Assembly (NCBI GenBank): GCA_963920765.1
Contig: OY987248.1
Span: forward strand, 12,186,539-12,250,538
Length of the DNA: 64,000 nucleotides
DNA from: Ulota crispa
Taxonomy: Eukaryota > Streptophyta > Bryopsida > Orthotrichales > Orthotrichaceae
Direction of reading: 5' to 3'
Shown here: positions 22,871 to 35,085 of the stretch, in pieces
Numbering within the stretch: position 1 is the first letter of the stretch
Layout of the letters: every line of letters begins with the position of its first letter
The notes under the pieces: model-generated
The model's input: the letters and a program-made list of their open reading frames with translations, nothing else
The model's database searches: none
Told to the model about the DNA's origin: nothing
Made by a program: the position numbers and the translations under genes

Positions 22871-25380
22871 CTAATTTTAGGTTTCCAGATAGGATGCTTT
22901 GAAATGCAACAGATTATGGAAAGTACACTTTTGTGAGCTAGTATCATAACCACAATTTATGAATACAGGAGGTTGTTAGGTATGTTTATTTATTCATACG
23001 AGGTAGCATTCATTATGTAAATTTCTCTACTAAATGCTAAACTTGCGTGAGAGAGCAACAAGTACATAGCATATAGAAAGTAGTGCTGTTAGGTTGCCTC
23101 ATACTAGTTTATTGACATTTCACACTATTTAAATAGTTACCATGACTACAGTAACTCCTGTCAATAATTATTGTGATAAACAATGGAGTTAGCAAGCAAA
23201 GGTCATGTGCGTCAACAAGCTTTAAAGCTAAGGAATAGGGAAGCTAAAAATTTACACCAATAGAGGAGTTACTGTACCATAAATACAGTTGTATGTCCTT
23301 CCAAGTGGCCAATGCTGAGTCATGAGGTAACTTTGCAAAGTAAGAAAACATGATTGGAAAGGCAACGTAAATGCACTATTCTTTGTAGAATGCTCCAATA
23401 AGGCTTTGAAAGCATCAAAGCATCCATTCCATATTATAATACTCATATATTGATTTAGAACTTTTCTTTATGTATTTTAATATGATATTGATCTATCATT
23501 TATTGAAAAGTAAATGTGAACATAATCATGACCATTTTTCAGTCTAGAGTGGCTCATGTGTACCTCTACAATTATTACAGAGGTAAATGCATAAGTACAT
23601 TATTTGAACATATAAAATGTGATCCATTTAAGGACCTTGTACGTTGTTATAGTGATCCCTACTTGGTTCATCAATAATGATAGCTCAAAATTCAAGCCTC
23701 CTACCTGAGAGCATATCTTGGAAGCAGTTTTACTATATGTATTGTAATGGTGTTAATAATGTAGGTAGAAATTGAAACCACCTCGCAATTGTAACTGGAA
23801 ATATATGGCATTGCAATTTATATTGAACATGTGCAAAACACAAGAATTGGGTTTTCCAAACCATAAACTACAACAGCGTTGACTACTAAGTCCAAATCTT
23901 TATTGAGAGGGCCAAAAAGCAAACATACATTTCATAAACCCTATTCTTTTGGTTCTGTAAAAATGCGTCAATTGTTTTCACTTGTTTCTCATCTTCTCCC
24001 AACTGCACCTCTCCACGTACAACTATGTCCTCGCTTGTTTGGGCACCAAGAACCTTGAAATGCAAAAGGCTTTTATGACTTAGAGGACATTGGATATTAT
24101 TTGAACTAAATTTATGTAATAATTATTTCACATAGTTTGTCATCAATTTATATTATTTACTTATATAAGTTTTTTAAAGAAAACATGTTAGAAACTAGAA
24201 GGAGAAAAAGTAAACCAACATCTTCCATTATAAAGTCTATGATTATAATGTTAGAAGCTATGGTCATGAAATTGCAATTAAAAAGACATTTATTTTTCCA
24301 AACTGCATTTCACATGTCAAATCTACTAAGCTGGTAACCAAAAAAAATGACGTGTACAACTATGACATGTCTACTTATTAGAATTTCATTGCTCCTACAA
24401 TTATGTACTCCATTTTTTTAAATTTAAATTTTTATGGTAAACTGTTTAGTAATTGTACTATATGTGGAGCTCATTATAAATATTTTGTGTCATTGTGGAA
24501 CTCAAGATTGTAGTCCTCACACTTGTGCAAGATATTAAGTACTGAAATCTTAAACAATCATTTATCAAATTAGACTTTAGGTGTTGAAACTAGAGTATAG
24601 AATTTTTGTTTTATTGAGCTAAATGAAAAGATTATATTTCTCTATATATGATGTAATCACCCAAGTACAGTGCCTTTAGTTTTGAGGGTGGAACTCATTA
24701 TCCAACACATCTGTATTGACCCATTTCATAGGCAGCCGCTTTCAATGGAATAACTACTTTTACTAAGGTAGATGGAATAAGTAATCTATGCTAGGTTCAT
24801 TATACTAAATAAAGATCATAATTAATGCACATATATATTGTAGTTATGATTTCTTGAAAATGTAAAAATTAACTTGTTTTGCAACATGTACTTCACATTT
24901 TATGTAATGTAAATACGTATTAGTTGTTATTATATAAGTATGAAATATTTTAGAGTTTGGTTTTTATTTAAGAGATAGTTAAAAATCTATATTTGGAAAG
25001 ATTTACATAAATTAAAATATGTTATGAATGTTACATGTTCAAATATAAACAATTTGAATATAAAATTATAATTGTTTTGGCAAACTACTCCCAATACAAA
25101 GTATAGATTTTATGGTTTTCCATTCGTCATTTCTTATCAACGGTTACCTAAAGGATTAATAGCAATTCTTGTGGGATGCACTCCCTCTTTTCTTTTTGTT
25201 AGAGTGCAATGAAATGAAGGTTTATTTTGAATGCCACGATGCTAAAATTTAGAAGATTATTTGAAGTCAATTAGGGTCATTGGAATAGGGATTATGGTAT
25301 TATAAGTAATGATGGAAATGGGGTGTTATTGAAATTTGCCTTTTTCTCTTTCTTGCAATACACTATTTGGAAATGTCTCT
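22871..25380. other. AT-rich intergenic DNA, no gene seen
   Basis: Only short ORFs without domain or composition support. I recognise no repeat ends here. Confidence 0.45.
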
Positions 25381-26289
25381 CCAAAATTGAACCCTTATAA
25401 AGTAAAGTACCCTCTAGTAATGTTGCATACTCTATGTCTCAGCAATCTAAAGAAGTTTGTGTAGAGAAATATGTAAATGTAATTAAATCTCATATTGTTG
25501 GTATCTAATTCTCATGCCCTCTCAATCATTTATACCAAATTGTGGTTACTATGAACCAAAATTTTGTTTATGGTAATGTTTTATGTGTCAAACTAATGGG
25601 TTTTTAGAGAAGTTGATTAAAACACATTAGTGATGAATTTTTAAGATTTCATGGCATGCATATGTGAGAGACATTCATACGCACATGTAATTATCCTTCT
25701 CTAAACCGTAAACCCTAGACTCAAGAATTCCGTCCAAAATGGTATGAATGTTGTAGTAGTCATGACCAAATACAAGTAAGTCAATATTTCAATTTCTTCA
25801 TTATATTTTATCAATATAAACATATTGTGATGCTTTGAACTTAAGTACAAATTAAATCACAATGTATGGGACAATGAACAATATTTAATTACCCTAAAGA
25901 ATTATTTAGGTTCTTGTATTTGGTCATGACCATTGCAACATTCATACCATTCTAGATGGAATTCTTGAGTCTAGGGTTTACGGTTTAGAGAAGGATAATT
26001 ACATGTGCGTATGAATGTCTCTCACATATGCATGCCATGAAATCTTAAAAATTCATCACCAATGTGTTTTAATCAACTTCTCTAAAAATCCATTAGTTTA
26101 ATACATAAGAAATTACCATACACAAAATTTTGGTTCATAGTAACCACAATTTGGTAAAAATGATTGAGAGGGCACGAGAATCAGATACCATCAATATGAG
26201 ATTTAATTACATTTACATGTTTCTCTGCTAAGACATAGAGCATGCAACATTACTAAAGGGTACTTTACTTTATAAGGGTTCAGTTTTGG
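25381..26289. repeat. 909 bp fold-back with arms of about 400 bp
   Basis: The left arm 25381-25776 is the inverted copy of 25913-26289. Matching blocks include CATGACCAAATACAAG with CTTGTATTTGGTCATG next to the loop, and CCAAAATTGAACCC with GGGTTCAGTTTTGG at the outer ends. The loop is about 136 bp. Arms are close to identical apart from scattered substitutions. No coding content and no clear target duplication, so this may be a MULE-like or other long-TIR element. Confidence 0.75.
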
Positions 26290-27805
26290 GTTAAGGGTGG
26301 GGCCTATGTGTTGCGTGAAAGGCTAGAAATACTCATTTATGATTACATTGTAGTGAAAAAGTGGCCATCAATCCCCTAACCCTAGAAGCCAAGCTGTTCT
26401 TTGCAATACATGTTAATGTTCAGATCTCAAAGCCGATTTATAGTATTGAACAAGTTAATAAAGTGATGTCAGAAATGGATGTTTTGAAATTTGTGTTCTT
26501 AGTATGGTAAATTATCCGCCTTCCAAGCATGAGATTTGGGTTCAATTCCTGTTATCCACAATGGCTTAAAAAACAAATGACACTTCATATGCCTACATCA
26601 AGATGTAAAATTTGTTGTCAAATTCTGGAAAATGTTTTGCCAACCACAAATTTTAGCTAAAAACAAGAAGCCATTATTCTCAAGCTTAAAAAAAAACCAT
26701 TAAAAATGAATCTGACTTTTCCAAGGAATTACAAACTGGATTGAAGTTGTTCCTTTTTTATGGAAAATTACCCTTTACAAAGATGCAAAAGTCTTAAACA
26801 TTGACTTATGTAAATTAAAAAAAAGGTTTGTTATTTGATATGGAACAAAGATTAGACGTTATTCTAGTTTGTCTTAATTTCTGTTTAACCATTTGTCGAG
26901 TAAGGCAACTAATAATTCTTAGCGCAAGGATTGTTAATGAGGGGTTTCACTATGAGTTGACAAAGTCCTTGCAATATTTTTTTGAAGTTTATTAATTATA
27001 ATAACCATATACTATATGTAAGTACTATCTCCAAATAATTTGAAAGAAATTTAAGGTGCACTGAATGACCATCATTTACAAATTTACGTAAATAAAACCC
27101 TACTTTAATTACTAAAATATACCTACATAGCTTACATTTCATTAGAGGCTTGGTCGCAGAGTACCCTCAAACATCGTATAGGGTGCAACCCCAGAGAAGC
27201 AATTTAGAATTTAATTGCACTTGCCATAATTTGATAAGGAATTGATAATGACATGTATCACCTTCTTTGACTACTGTACGACACCCAACTACATGTGCTG
27301 AGTACATACAGTATTGAAATACGTCTGGACCATAAGAAATTATTCAATCTCGTATTCAATATTTTCAATATACAGAAGTTCCAGTTCCTATATTATTTCC
27401 CATGTCCTAATCCTGCTCATACTATGAATTAAAATTAAAAATTAAAATAAACTAAGAATACGTCGTTCATATTTTATATTGTATACTATTGAGTGCGATT
27501 TGAAACTTAAAAACAATTAAAGTTGGAACTTCAATTGGAGATTGTCTTCTAAAATTAGTGATGTTATTTCATATGATTGACACATATTTTAAAATTGTGT
27601 ATATTGACCACATATAGTAGTGTGTGGTAGAATAGTCAGAAGGTGGGGTACATGTATCAATTCCCAATTAAGTAAATGTACATTACATGTAATTGATGTG
27701 TATAAGAAATTAAAAGATAATATGTACATGTGTTTTTTACATTATATGACACAAAGTATTACATGTATAATTTTGTAAGGTAAATTAATGTGTCATTTTA
27801 GGAAT
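26290..27805. other. AT-rich repeat-derived DNA, no gene
   Basis: Around 27600-27720 the text GTGGTAGAATAGTCAGAAGG with GGTACATGTATCAATTCCC recurs in worn form at about 59780-59860 and inverted near 59420-59480. This marks an old dispersed repeat. Otherwise nothing is recognised. Confidence 0.45.
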
Positions 27806-27809
27806 TTAA

Positions 27810-28716
27810 CCCCTAAAGGACCAAGGAGCCAACTTTGGGCTTTATGAGAACTTGGGCAAGCTCTATTGACTTCATAATTTGGAAATTTTTCATAAATTTT
27901 TTAGAATGAATGCTACTCATCATAATTTACATGGGAAGTTTTATTTCATGTCATCCGATAAGTAATGCAAAAGTTAGGAGGTTTTTTTCAATTTCAATGT
28001 CAAACCGGGCAGGAATTTTGTTTTTATTTTTATTTTTTATTTTTCCTATAGAATTGTTTAGATTGATACCTTTAAAAAAAAAATGAATCACCCAATTCTA
28101 AATAATGAGGTAAGAGTTAAACGGAGTTCTCTTATGCGGGCAATGACACTAAGGAGAAGGTAGAAAAACTTATAAAGTTATCTTTTACTCCAAATTTTGA
28201 AAATCTTCAAATGAAAATTATTACAGTAGTTACTGATTCTCTATTAAAGCATTTTGACCATTGGGATTAACAATTTTCAAATTCTTCCAAAACTTATTAG
28301 CATATTAGTTATATCTTTCATTCATCAATACCTTTCACTTTACAATTTTTGTAAGAATGAATATGTATATTTTTTTGGTTAATTTTTTTATATGATCCCA
28401 ACCCATATTCCAACATATTTCTAAAATTGCATAAGAAATACAACATATGGGGTTTTATCTAAAAAGTTTGAAAAATAGAACTTAACCTTCTAGAAGGACT
28501 AGGAAATCCTACATTCTGAAGTTTAGGCACCTTGATCTTGCAATTGGTGGGGATACTCATTCTAAAATTTTGGGGCAATGTACCTGTGCAAGTGAACCAA
28601 AGGATCCTATGGTTGGATTTGTTAAAAAGTAAGTTTCAATGAAAATTTTGACCATGCTTTGGGGACAAGTGTTTTGAAGCAATTTAGGGCCTATAAACAC
28701 AAAAGAATTATAGGGG
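27810..28716. mobile_element. TTAA-type element H (907 bp)
   Basis: Left end CCCCTAAAGGACCAAGG after TTAA (27806-27809). The right end ATAGGGG is followed by TTAT (28717-28720), one base off TTAA. The right terminal repeat is weaker than the left. The interior is AT-rich and non-coding. It lies 23 bp from the next such element. Confidence 0.6.
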
Positions 28717-28739
28717 TTATTAAGTATTTTTTTTGTGAA

Positions 28740-29691
28740 CCCCTAACGGACCAACCCCTTTCTTCTGTAAAAATCCTTGAGAATTGCCACTTTAGGGGGA
28801 ATTAGTAAAAAGATGAAAAAAACTGTATTTTTTGAACATACATCCGTGAGATCTTCCCCTACATTATGGAAGGTACTTGCACAAAAAATTTAAGTTCAAT
28901 CTCAAAGTAGAGGAGTGACATAATGACATTTTAAGTGGGAAAAAAAGATTTTCCCCTAGTGATCAAAAAATACAGAAGCCTTTGACAGCTTCTATATCAA
29001 AAAAATTGCTCATCGCAAATTTGAGGTTTATGTTTTCCATGTAGAAGATCAAGTTAAGTATCTGGGGGAGAATTCTCAAATGACTTGGAGGTGTGGATCA
29101 TACTTTGTAAATTCATGCAATGCCATAAGGCCATGAAGTTTGCATATATGCTAGGCAAAATTGGAGAAGTTATGTAAAATTCATAAATCTGAATTACTTT
29201 CAATCAAATGGTGAAAACCAATGAATCTTAGTCTATTACAACTTGGAAATCAAAAAATCAAAAAAAAAAAATACAAAGAGCTCAAAAGAGGAAAGCAATT
29301 TTTTTTACAAGAGTAAAAAAAAATGGAGGTTTGGGAGTTGCATATCTGCTCTCAAACTAAAACTTCTCAGAACTTTCATCTCATAAATGAAAATTGAATG
29401 ATTTAAAAATTTCCACATTTGTATAAATCTAAAGAACCAATTTCAGATTTTGATTCTTAAAAATAGCAATTTTGATTTTTTTTTTTGGCTGCCTGCCCTC
29501 GCCCTTTTTTCAAAAATTTGTGCACAACTTCTTGAATAAATGTCGGAATGAAGAAAAAATTAGATGACCTCAAAGATCTTTGAATTCCCCACCTTCAATG
29601 AAGATTTTAAAATATCACAAAAATTAGATTAGCTATAGGTACATGCTAGAAATCCAATTGTCCTCCAAAGGGACAATTGGTCCTATAAGGG
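28740..29691. mobile_element. TTAA-type element I (952 bp)
   Basis: Left end CCCCTAACGGACCAA after TGAA; the right end, reverse complemented, CCCTTATAGGACCAA is followed by TTAA (29692-29695). The section near 29350-29460 shares AAAACTTCTCA and CTAAAGAACCAATTTC with element C, so C and I are probably one subfamily. Confidence 0.65.
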
Positions 29692-30326
29692 TTAAAAGGG
29701 ATCTTTTATTTTGTTATTATAAATTGCATAGTTGCAACACATACGGTTCTTATTACCAAGTATAGACTAATATGAGAACTTCAGTGTATTTCTTTGAGGG
29801 CATTTAATCTTCCCATTCTTAACCATCTCAAAATAGAGCATTCTTCAGTTGTGGCAAAATATCCTTGAACAAGCATTGTTCAGTAAATTGGAGTATTGAA
29901 TTGAACATGAGTGGTGTAAAGATCTAGTGTAGGGTGCTACATGTTAAAAAACTATTCGGAATGCATGTCTAAAGGTCATTTCTCCTAGAAAACAAATTTT
30001 CTAATAGTCATACTATCTACCATTGCAAGATTGAATTTTGGAAATTTGAATTCTATCTTCCATTCAGAAATAGTAGTCACTGAAGAACTCAAAATAAAAA
30101 GAAATTAGGAAAAATAATGTCTGAAAATGTGATTGGCAATGTCAAAAATTGAATATTATTTAGTATATTACAATGGGGAACACCTCAAATGAATGGTTGT
30201 AATATTAGAAACATAAAAACACACAAAACTCATATTGCTTCTCTAAGCACCTGAAATTACTTATATATTACGTTTTTATGTTATGGATATATACTACTAA
30301 CTGATAGGCATTAAGTCCACTCTGTT

Positions 30327-30344
30327 TTCTAGAACCTTCTAGAA
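30327..30344. promoter_or_regulatory. Four-unit heat shock element
   Basis: TTCTAGAACCTTCTAGAA is a perfect series TTCnnGAAnnTTCnnGAA, the binding site pattern of heat shock factor trimers. No intact gene follows on either strand. Confidence 0.6.
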
Positions 30345-30575
30345 CTTGTAAAGTACCAAAGGTGAAAAATTCTTGGGATTGTTGACATGAAGGTTGTCAA
30401 GCTTCCCTTATTCAAATCCTTGAAATTCCTTCATGGAAATCCTAGAGCTTCCTTCATACAAACCCTTCAACTCTCTTCATAAAAATTGATTGATTTTTTT
30501 TCAAGATGAGAATAAATACCTCAAAGTATGTGTTTATGTATACCACTAAGTGGGAGGATTTCCTTGAGTGCGCCC

Positions 30576-30595
30576 TTCTCTAGAACGTTCTAGAA
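30576..30595. promoter_or_regulatory. Second heat shock element
   Basis: CTAGAACGTTCTAGAA gives GAAnnTTCnnGAA, preceded by TTC at an off-register spacing. It lies about 250 bp from the first cluster. Confidence 0.55.
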
Positions 30596-31186
30596 GTATT
30601 TTTGGTAAGTTGAAGCACAAAAGGTTGCACAAGATATAGAATACCAAGTGTCCTCCAATCATATCATTTACAAGAATGTTCTTGAATTTTTTTGTGGAAG
30701 TTCATACAATGCAAATATAAAACATCAAACAGCTTCCAACCATCACGTACAAAATTTATAAAATGTGAAATGCCTTGTCGCAAAGTATTAAAGAGTAGGA
30801 TTTTTGATGAAGCCATGCCCTTGGTGACTTTTGTCTCATCGAAATGATGGTGTCAGAGGGTTACATTCTAGAGCAATTCCGACATTCATTTATGTATAGT
30901 ACATGTTAATTGAGTTGTAGACCAATTAAATTGAGATTGTTCTAGTATCACATAACTATTCACCTTAGTAGTAGCACATACACAATATTTTTGGATTTAT
31001 TTAAGATTTGAAAATAATTTATAGATACATTTAAATTCCTTCCTGTATGCTTTCAATGTAGTGTACGTAACACTGATACGTTTGTAATGGTGAATCGCAT
31101 TGTAGCAAGTAATAAGAGCTCCTAGAACAACTTTGTTCATGTAATATGCCTCTTTAATAATTACCCAAAATGGCAAGAGTGAAATA

Positions 31187-32845
31187 ACCTTGTATACAGC
31201 ACCAGAACATACTTTGGTTGAACATAGATGTTTTTGGCATGCAAAGTACAATTGCAATACACCAATGAAATTGTTCTTGAAGATTTCGTGTGGTCTTACA
31301 ATTTTGCATCCAACAAACAAAACAACATTGGAATGTGTATATGAGTTTATAAATAATTTTGTTCATACAGAATTTCTCAAAAACTACATAATTATCCATG
31401 TTTCATCTAAGAGAAATCCAATAAACAGCAGTATACATCAATTGTACAATACTAATGCCACATTTTCAATTGTGCAATCTAAAGAATTTTAATAGTACTT
31501 AACAAACATACTTATAATATTTCTGAATACAATAGTAAGAACTTAATTATATTTCAAGATCTACTAAAGTGCCCTCTCCTGTCATTTCTAAATTTGTATA
31601 TGGGGAAATTACAAAATGAGTATCAAAAACAAAAGAAGTTACAATTTGGGTAACGGTTTGAAAATAATTACAATTTGGGTAACAAATTTAATAATTTCAA
31701 CAGGTTTTGCAACTTGCTGTAAGTGCCATGGAAACTGGCATCAATGATGTTGCTTGTTGTTTGTTGCAACCCCCTTTCTCTCAGTGTTGACCAGTCATGA
31801 TCCTTGCTAGCAGTAAGCAGCAAATGTTTGCCAAACAATTGTACATTGCACATTGTTAAGGAACAATTGCTTGCCCTTTGCTTGTAGGTACTCCTCCTAT
31901 AGTTGTTTGATATGCCAGCCAACCGTGCAAAAAAGTAAAAATTTGGAGCCGTGGCAAGAACAATGTTGAGGATCAAATGCATTGTTCATTGTGTGGGAAG
32001 CTTGGTGTCAACATTTGCATGCATGGGAGGCTTTGAATGTAATTTTTGGCGTGCACCAAAGTTCCAAAGCGGTACTTGCAAGCAAAGGGAAAGCAATTGT
32101 TCCTTGACAATGTGCAATGTAAGATTGTTTGACAGAAATTTGTTGCTTGGTGCTAGCAAGGGTCACAATTGGTCGGCATTGAGAGAAAGGAGGTTGCAAC
32201 AAACAGCGGGCAATAGCATTGATGCCAATTTCAACGACACTTATAGCAAGTTGCAAAACCTATTGAGATTATTGAATTTGTTACCCAAATTTTAATTATT
32301 TTCAAATCGTTACCCAAATTATAATTTCTTTTGTTTTTGTTACTCATTTTGTAATTTCCCCATAATATATCCTGCAATGAAGGTGAATTATTGGTTGTTT
32401 TCAGCATTTGGATTTTGCATTGCACTAAGGAAGTTTCTTGTAGAATTATTTTATGGTGACAAGTACAATTTATTCTACAACCTTTGTTGTCCACTTAGTC
32501 ATACATTCTAATTGTTATTTTTTCTATTTTGAGTGAAGCTCATATTATTGGAAAGCTTCAAAGCATTGGCTTCTAGAAGTATAAGGCTGTTTTTAAGCAA
32601 ATATTATTTTAAGCAATAACATCTAAAACAACAGAAGCATGAAGAGCACACACTTTCCACCAACATGTCACTTACCCATAATAATATTTCACCTCCAATG
32701 GTGGATTTTATTAAATTTTTAACATTGGACTTTACATAAGGTGTTTTTCCATTGGTACCTTTTAATTCATCAAACTACATGCACAACAAATTCAACAACT
32801 AGTTTACGTCTATTACATTGTGTCTTGTGGATTATGTAAAATTTT
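31187..32845. mobile_element. TTAA-type element D3, interrupted by element K
   Basis: The interior aligns with D1 and D2: for example CAACAAACAAAACAACATTGG corresponds to the D2 stretch near 9492, and GATCTACTAAAGTG to GATCTACTGAAATG in D1. The ends are worn (ACCTTGTATACAGCACC on the left; the right end is lost next to element E). Element K interrupts it. Confidence 0.6.
31601..32362. mobile_element. TA-flanked 762 bp palindromic element K inside D3
   Basis: Ends TGGGGAAATTACAAAATGAG are inverted and the arms extend over about 330 bp each. TA lies on both sides (31599-31600 and 32363-32364). D1 and D2 give the uninterrupted context (AAATTTGT...). The TA duplication fits the Tc1/mariner group, but the long arms are unusual for it. 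The ORFs of 104 and 114 codons on opposite strands are two arms of one palindrome, not genes. Confidence 0.7.
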
Positions 32846-32859
32846 TTTTAACCCATTAA

Positions 32860-33573
32860 CCCCAAACAGTTCACTTGCCATCATGGGTGACAAAGGGGGT
32901 TTGAGCATGTACTTATGGCAAAATTACTTAGTGTAAAATTTTTAAAACATTTATGGAACATGTGAAATTCAAAGATCTATGTGGGCCTCCAATTTTTTCT
33001 CATAGTGACCTTTATTGAAGAAGTTTAAAATGAGTTTGTCAGATTTTTTTTTTGGGAGTACCACAAAAACTTTTTCAAAAATTGAGTTCTTTTAAAACAA
33101 AAATGTGAGGTTACTTCTTTAGAGTTAGGTATATGTGGGTAGGTTTGAGACATTCAATAATAATTGATAATTTGAAAGATATGAGAAGTTTTAATTTGCA
33201 TATAGGCATACTCTTGAGATTTTCCATAAGTTCCCGCAAATTAGAACTTCTCATATCTTTCAATTTATCAATTATAATTGAATGTCCCAAACCTTCCCAC
33301 ATATACCTAATTCTAAAGAAGTAACCTCACATTTCTGTTTTAGAAGAATTCAACTTCTAATAAATTATTTGTGGTACTCCCAAAAAAAAATCTGACAAAC
33401 TCATTTAAAACTTCTTCAATAAAGGTCACTATGAGAAAAAATTGGAGGCCCACATAGATCTCTGAATTTCACATGTTCCATAAATGTTTAAAAAATTTAC
33501 AATAAGTAATTTTACCATAAGTACATGTTCAAACCCCCTTTGTCACTCGTGATGACAAGTGAACCTTTCGGGG
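32860..33573. mobile_element. TTAA-flanked near-perfect 714 bp palindrome E
   Basis: Left end CCCCAAACAGTTCACTTG, right end (reverse complement) CCCCGAAAGGTTCACTTG, with TTAA on both sides (32856-32859 and 33574-33577). Arms of about 330 bp pair almost throughout; the loop centres near 33220. The two 63-codon ORFs on opposite strands are mirror images. Confidence 0.82.
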
Positions 33574-33577
33574 TTAA

Positions 33578-34221
33578 AGGATGAATGCCCAAGGCCTTTT
33601 TGAACTTCTTGGTATTTTCAAGAAAGAGAACAATCAACCAACCTTTTCCTAAATCTCATCAAGTTTTTTAAAACTATAACCGTACAAATTTAAACTTGAC
33701 ATGTTAGAGATTACATGGAAAAAGAAAACACAATAATATCATTTACAATTTGAAAGATTATATCGTTTGAACATGAGGGTGTTAAAACTACAAAAGTTAC
33801 TTGAAGTTTTCTAATCCTCATTTCACATGTCAAATCTAAAAAGTTGGTCATCAAAAAATATGAGATTTCAGGTCATTACATGTTTAACCTCAACCAATTT
33901 ACGGCTTTCAAAATCTACTCCCCTATTCTTTTTAAATGGATTTTTGATGTGGATTTTTCTCCAAGCTCTAGTGTATTTGAGGCTCATTTTCAAGATCTTC
34001 ACACTAGAAAACTCAAGATTGGAGTGGACACCCTTGTACAAAATCTTGAATAGAAAAATCATGAACATTCATTTTCAAAATTAAATTTTTGATGTTGAAA
34101 ATAGACTTCAAAATAGAATTTTGTGCCAAAAGAAAAAAACCAACATTAGTGAATTCATAAGATTTCATTAGTCTTCAAAGTTTTGCAAACACCCAAATCG
34201 GGTTCCTTGGGCATTTAGGGA
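33578..34221. mobile_element. TTAA-flanked element F (644 bp)
   Basis: It begins directly after the TTAA it shares with E (33574-33577) and ends at GGGCATTTAGGGA before TTAA (34222-34225). Its reverse complement aligns over its whole length with element G (59993-60636), which is also 644 bp. Overlapping ORFs on both strands are not conserved. Confidence 0.78.
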
Positions 34222-34225
34222 TTAA

Positions 34226-35085
34226 AGGATTAAATCTTTATGTTCCAAAAATACAATCAAATGATCTGTATCCATGGAAAGAGTAGCACAAGGTCCACCA
34301 AGGTTTGTCACATGTGTCACAAATAGCTGATCCAAATCCAAGAATTCTAAGGGTTGTAAAAATAGGTACCTCACCAATAGCCACGTGGGAAGGAATAATG
34401 AAGGATGGCGACAGTTGTAGCCATCAATTTGTGTCAATTCTTGACTAAAAGAATTGGCGCTCAAATACTTTTCTAGATATAGACTATAACCGTTTGAAAG
34501 TGCCATGCTTTGGAATGTTTCCTCTTCACTGTCATTCTCCCACCAACATACCATTTTTTGAATTCTAGTTGTATCCTTTCTCTCTGGCTCATGTTGTTTT
34601 CCCTCCTTGCTGTCTCTGTCGCTCTTGCCAAAGGTGCTCCACCATACATTTAGTTTTGTTTCCAGCCTTGATTTCTATTCTAGGAAGTGTGTTTTGTTTG
34701 GAAGGCATTACTTTTGAGAGGCAGGCGCAATTATACATTTGGTTAGTCAATATACCTATTCATTTGAGTTGAATGCATCATGTATTTCTTGTTCTGTGTT
34801 GTTTTTGACGTTTTTGCTACAATTTTCAGCCATTGTCTCTGATGGGAGACTTTTACATTCAGTTCATGAATCCCAATAAGCATAATGTACTAAGACATAG
34901 AGATTGATTGTAATGCCTTACAGATTTTATTATCACGAATTCATTTAGTAAGTCCTGTACTTGTTATACAGTGCGTGGAACGGGTGTGAATGATTTTTAA
35001 GAATGCTACCGGTTATGTAGCCGCATATTATGGGATGTTGAAAAATGAGACATTTGCTTATGAATTTCTACTATTAGATAAAATA
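34226..35085 (-). other. Spacer with an unclassified 110-codon minus ORF (34222-34554)
   Basis: The minus ORF reads MVCWWENDSEEETFQSMA... with balanced composition and could be a gene remnant. It ends inside the flanking TTAA of element F. No domain is recognised and no splice partner was found, so I do not call it a gene. Confidence 0.3.

Larger units (their letters stand above)
29696..31180. other. AT-rich spacer with two heat-shock-element clusters
   Basis: No ORF is supported. The only structure I see is the pair of HSE-like motifs listed separately. Confidence 0.45.

Noticed and set aside
31668..32295. Two similar ORFs of 104 and 114 codons on opposite strands
   Set aside because: They are the two arms of palindrome K read in mirror image. 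Differences between the arms do not favour synonymous positions as far as I can see.
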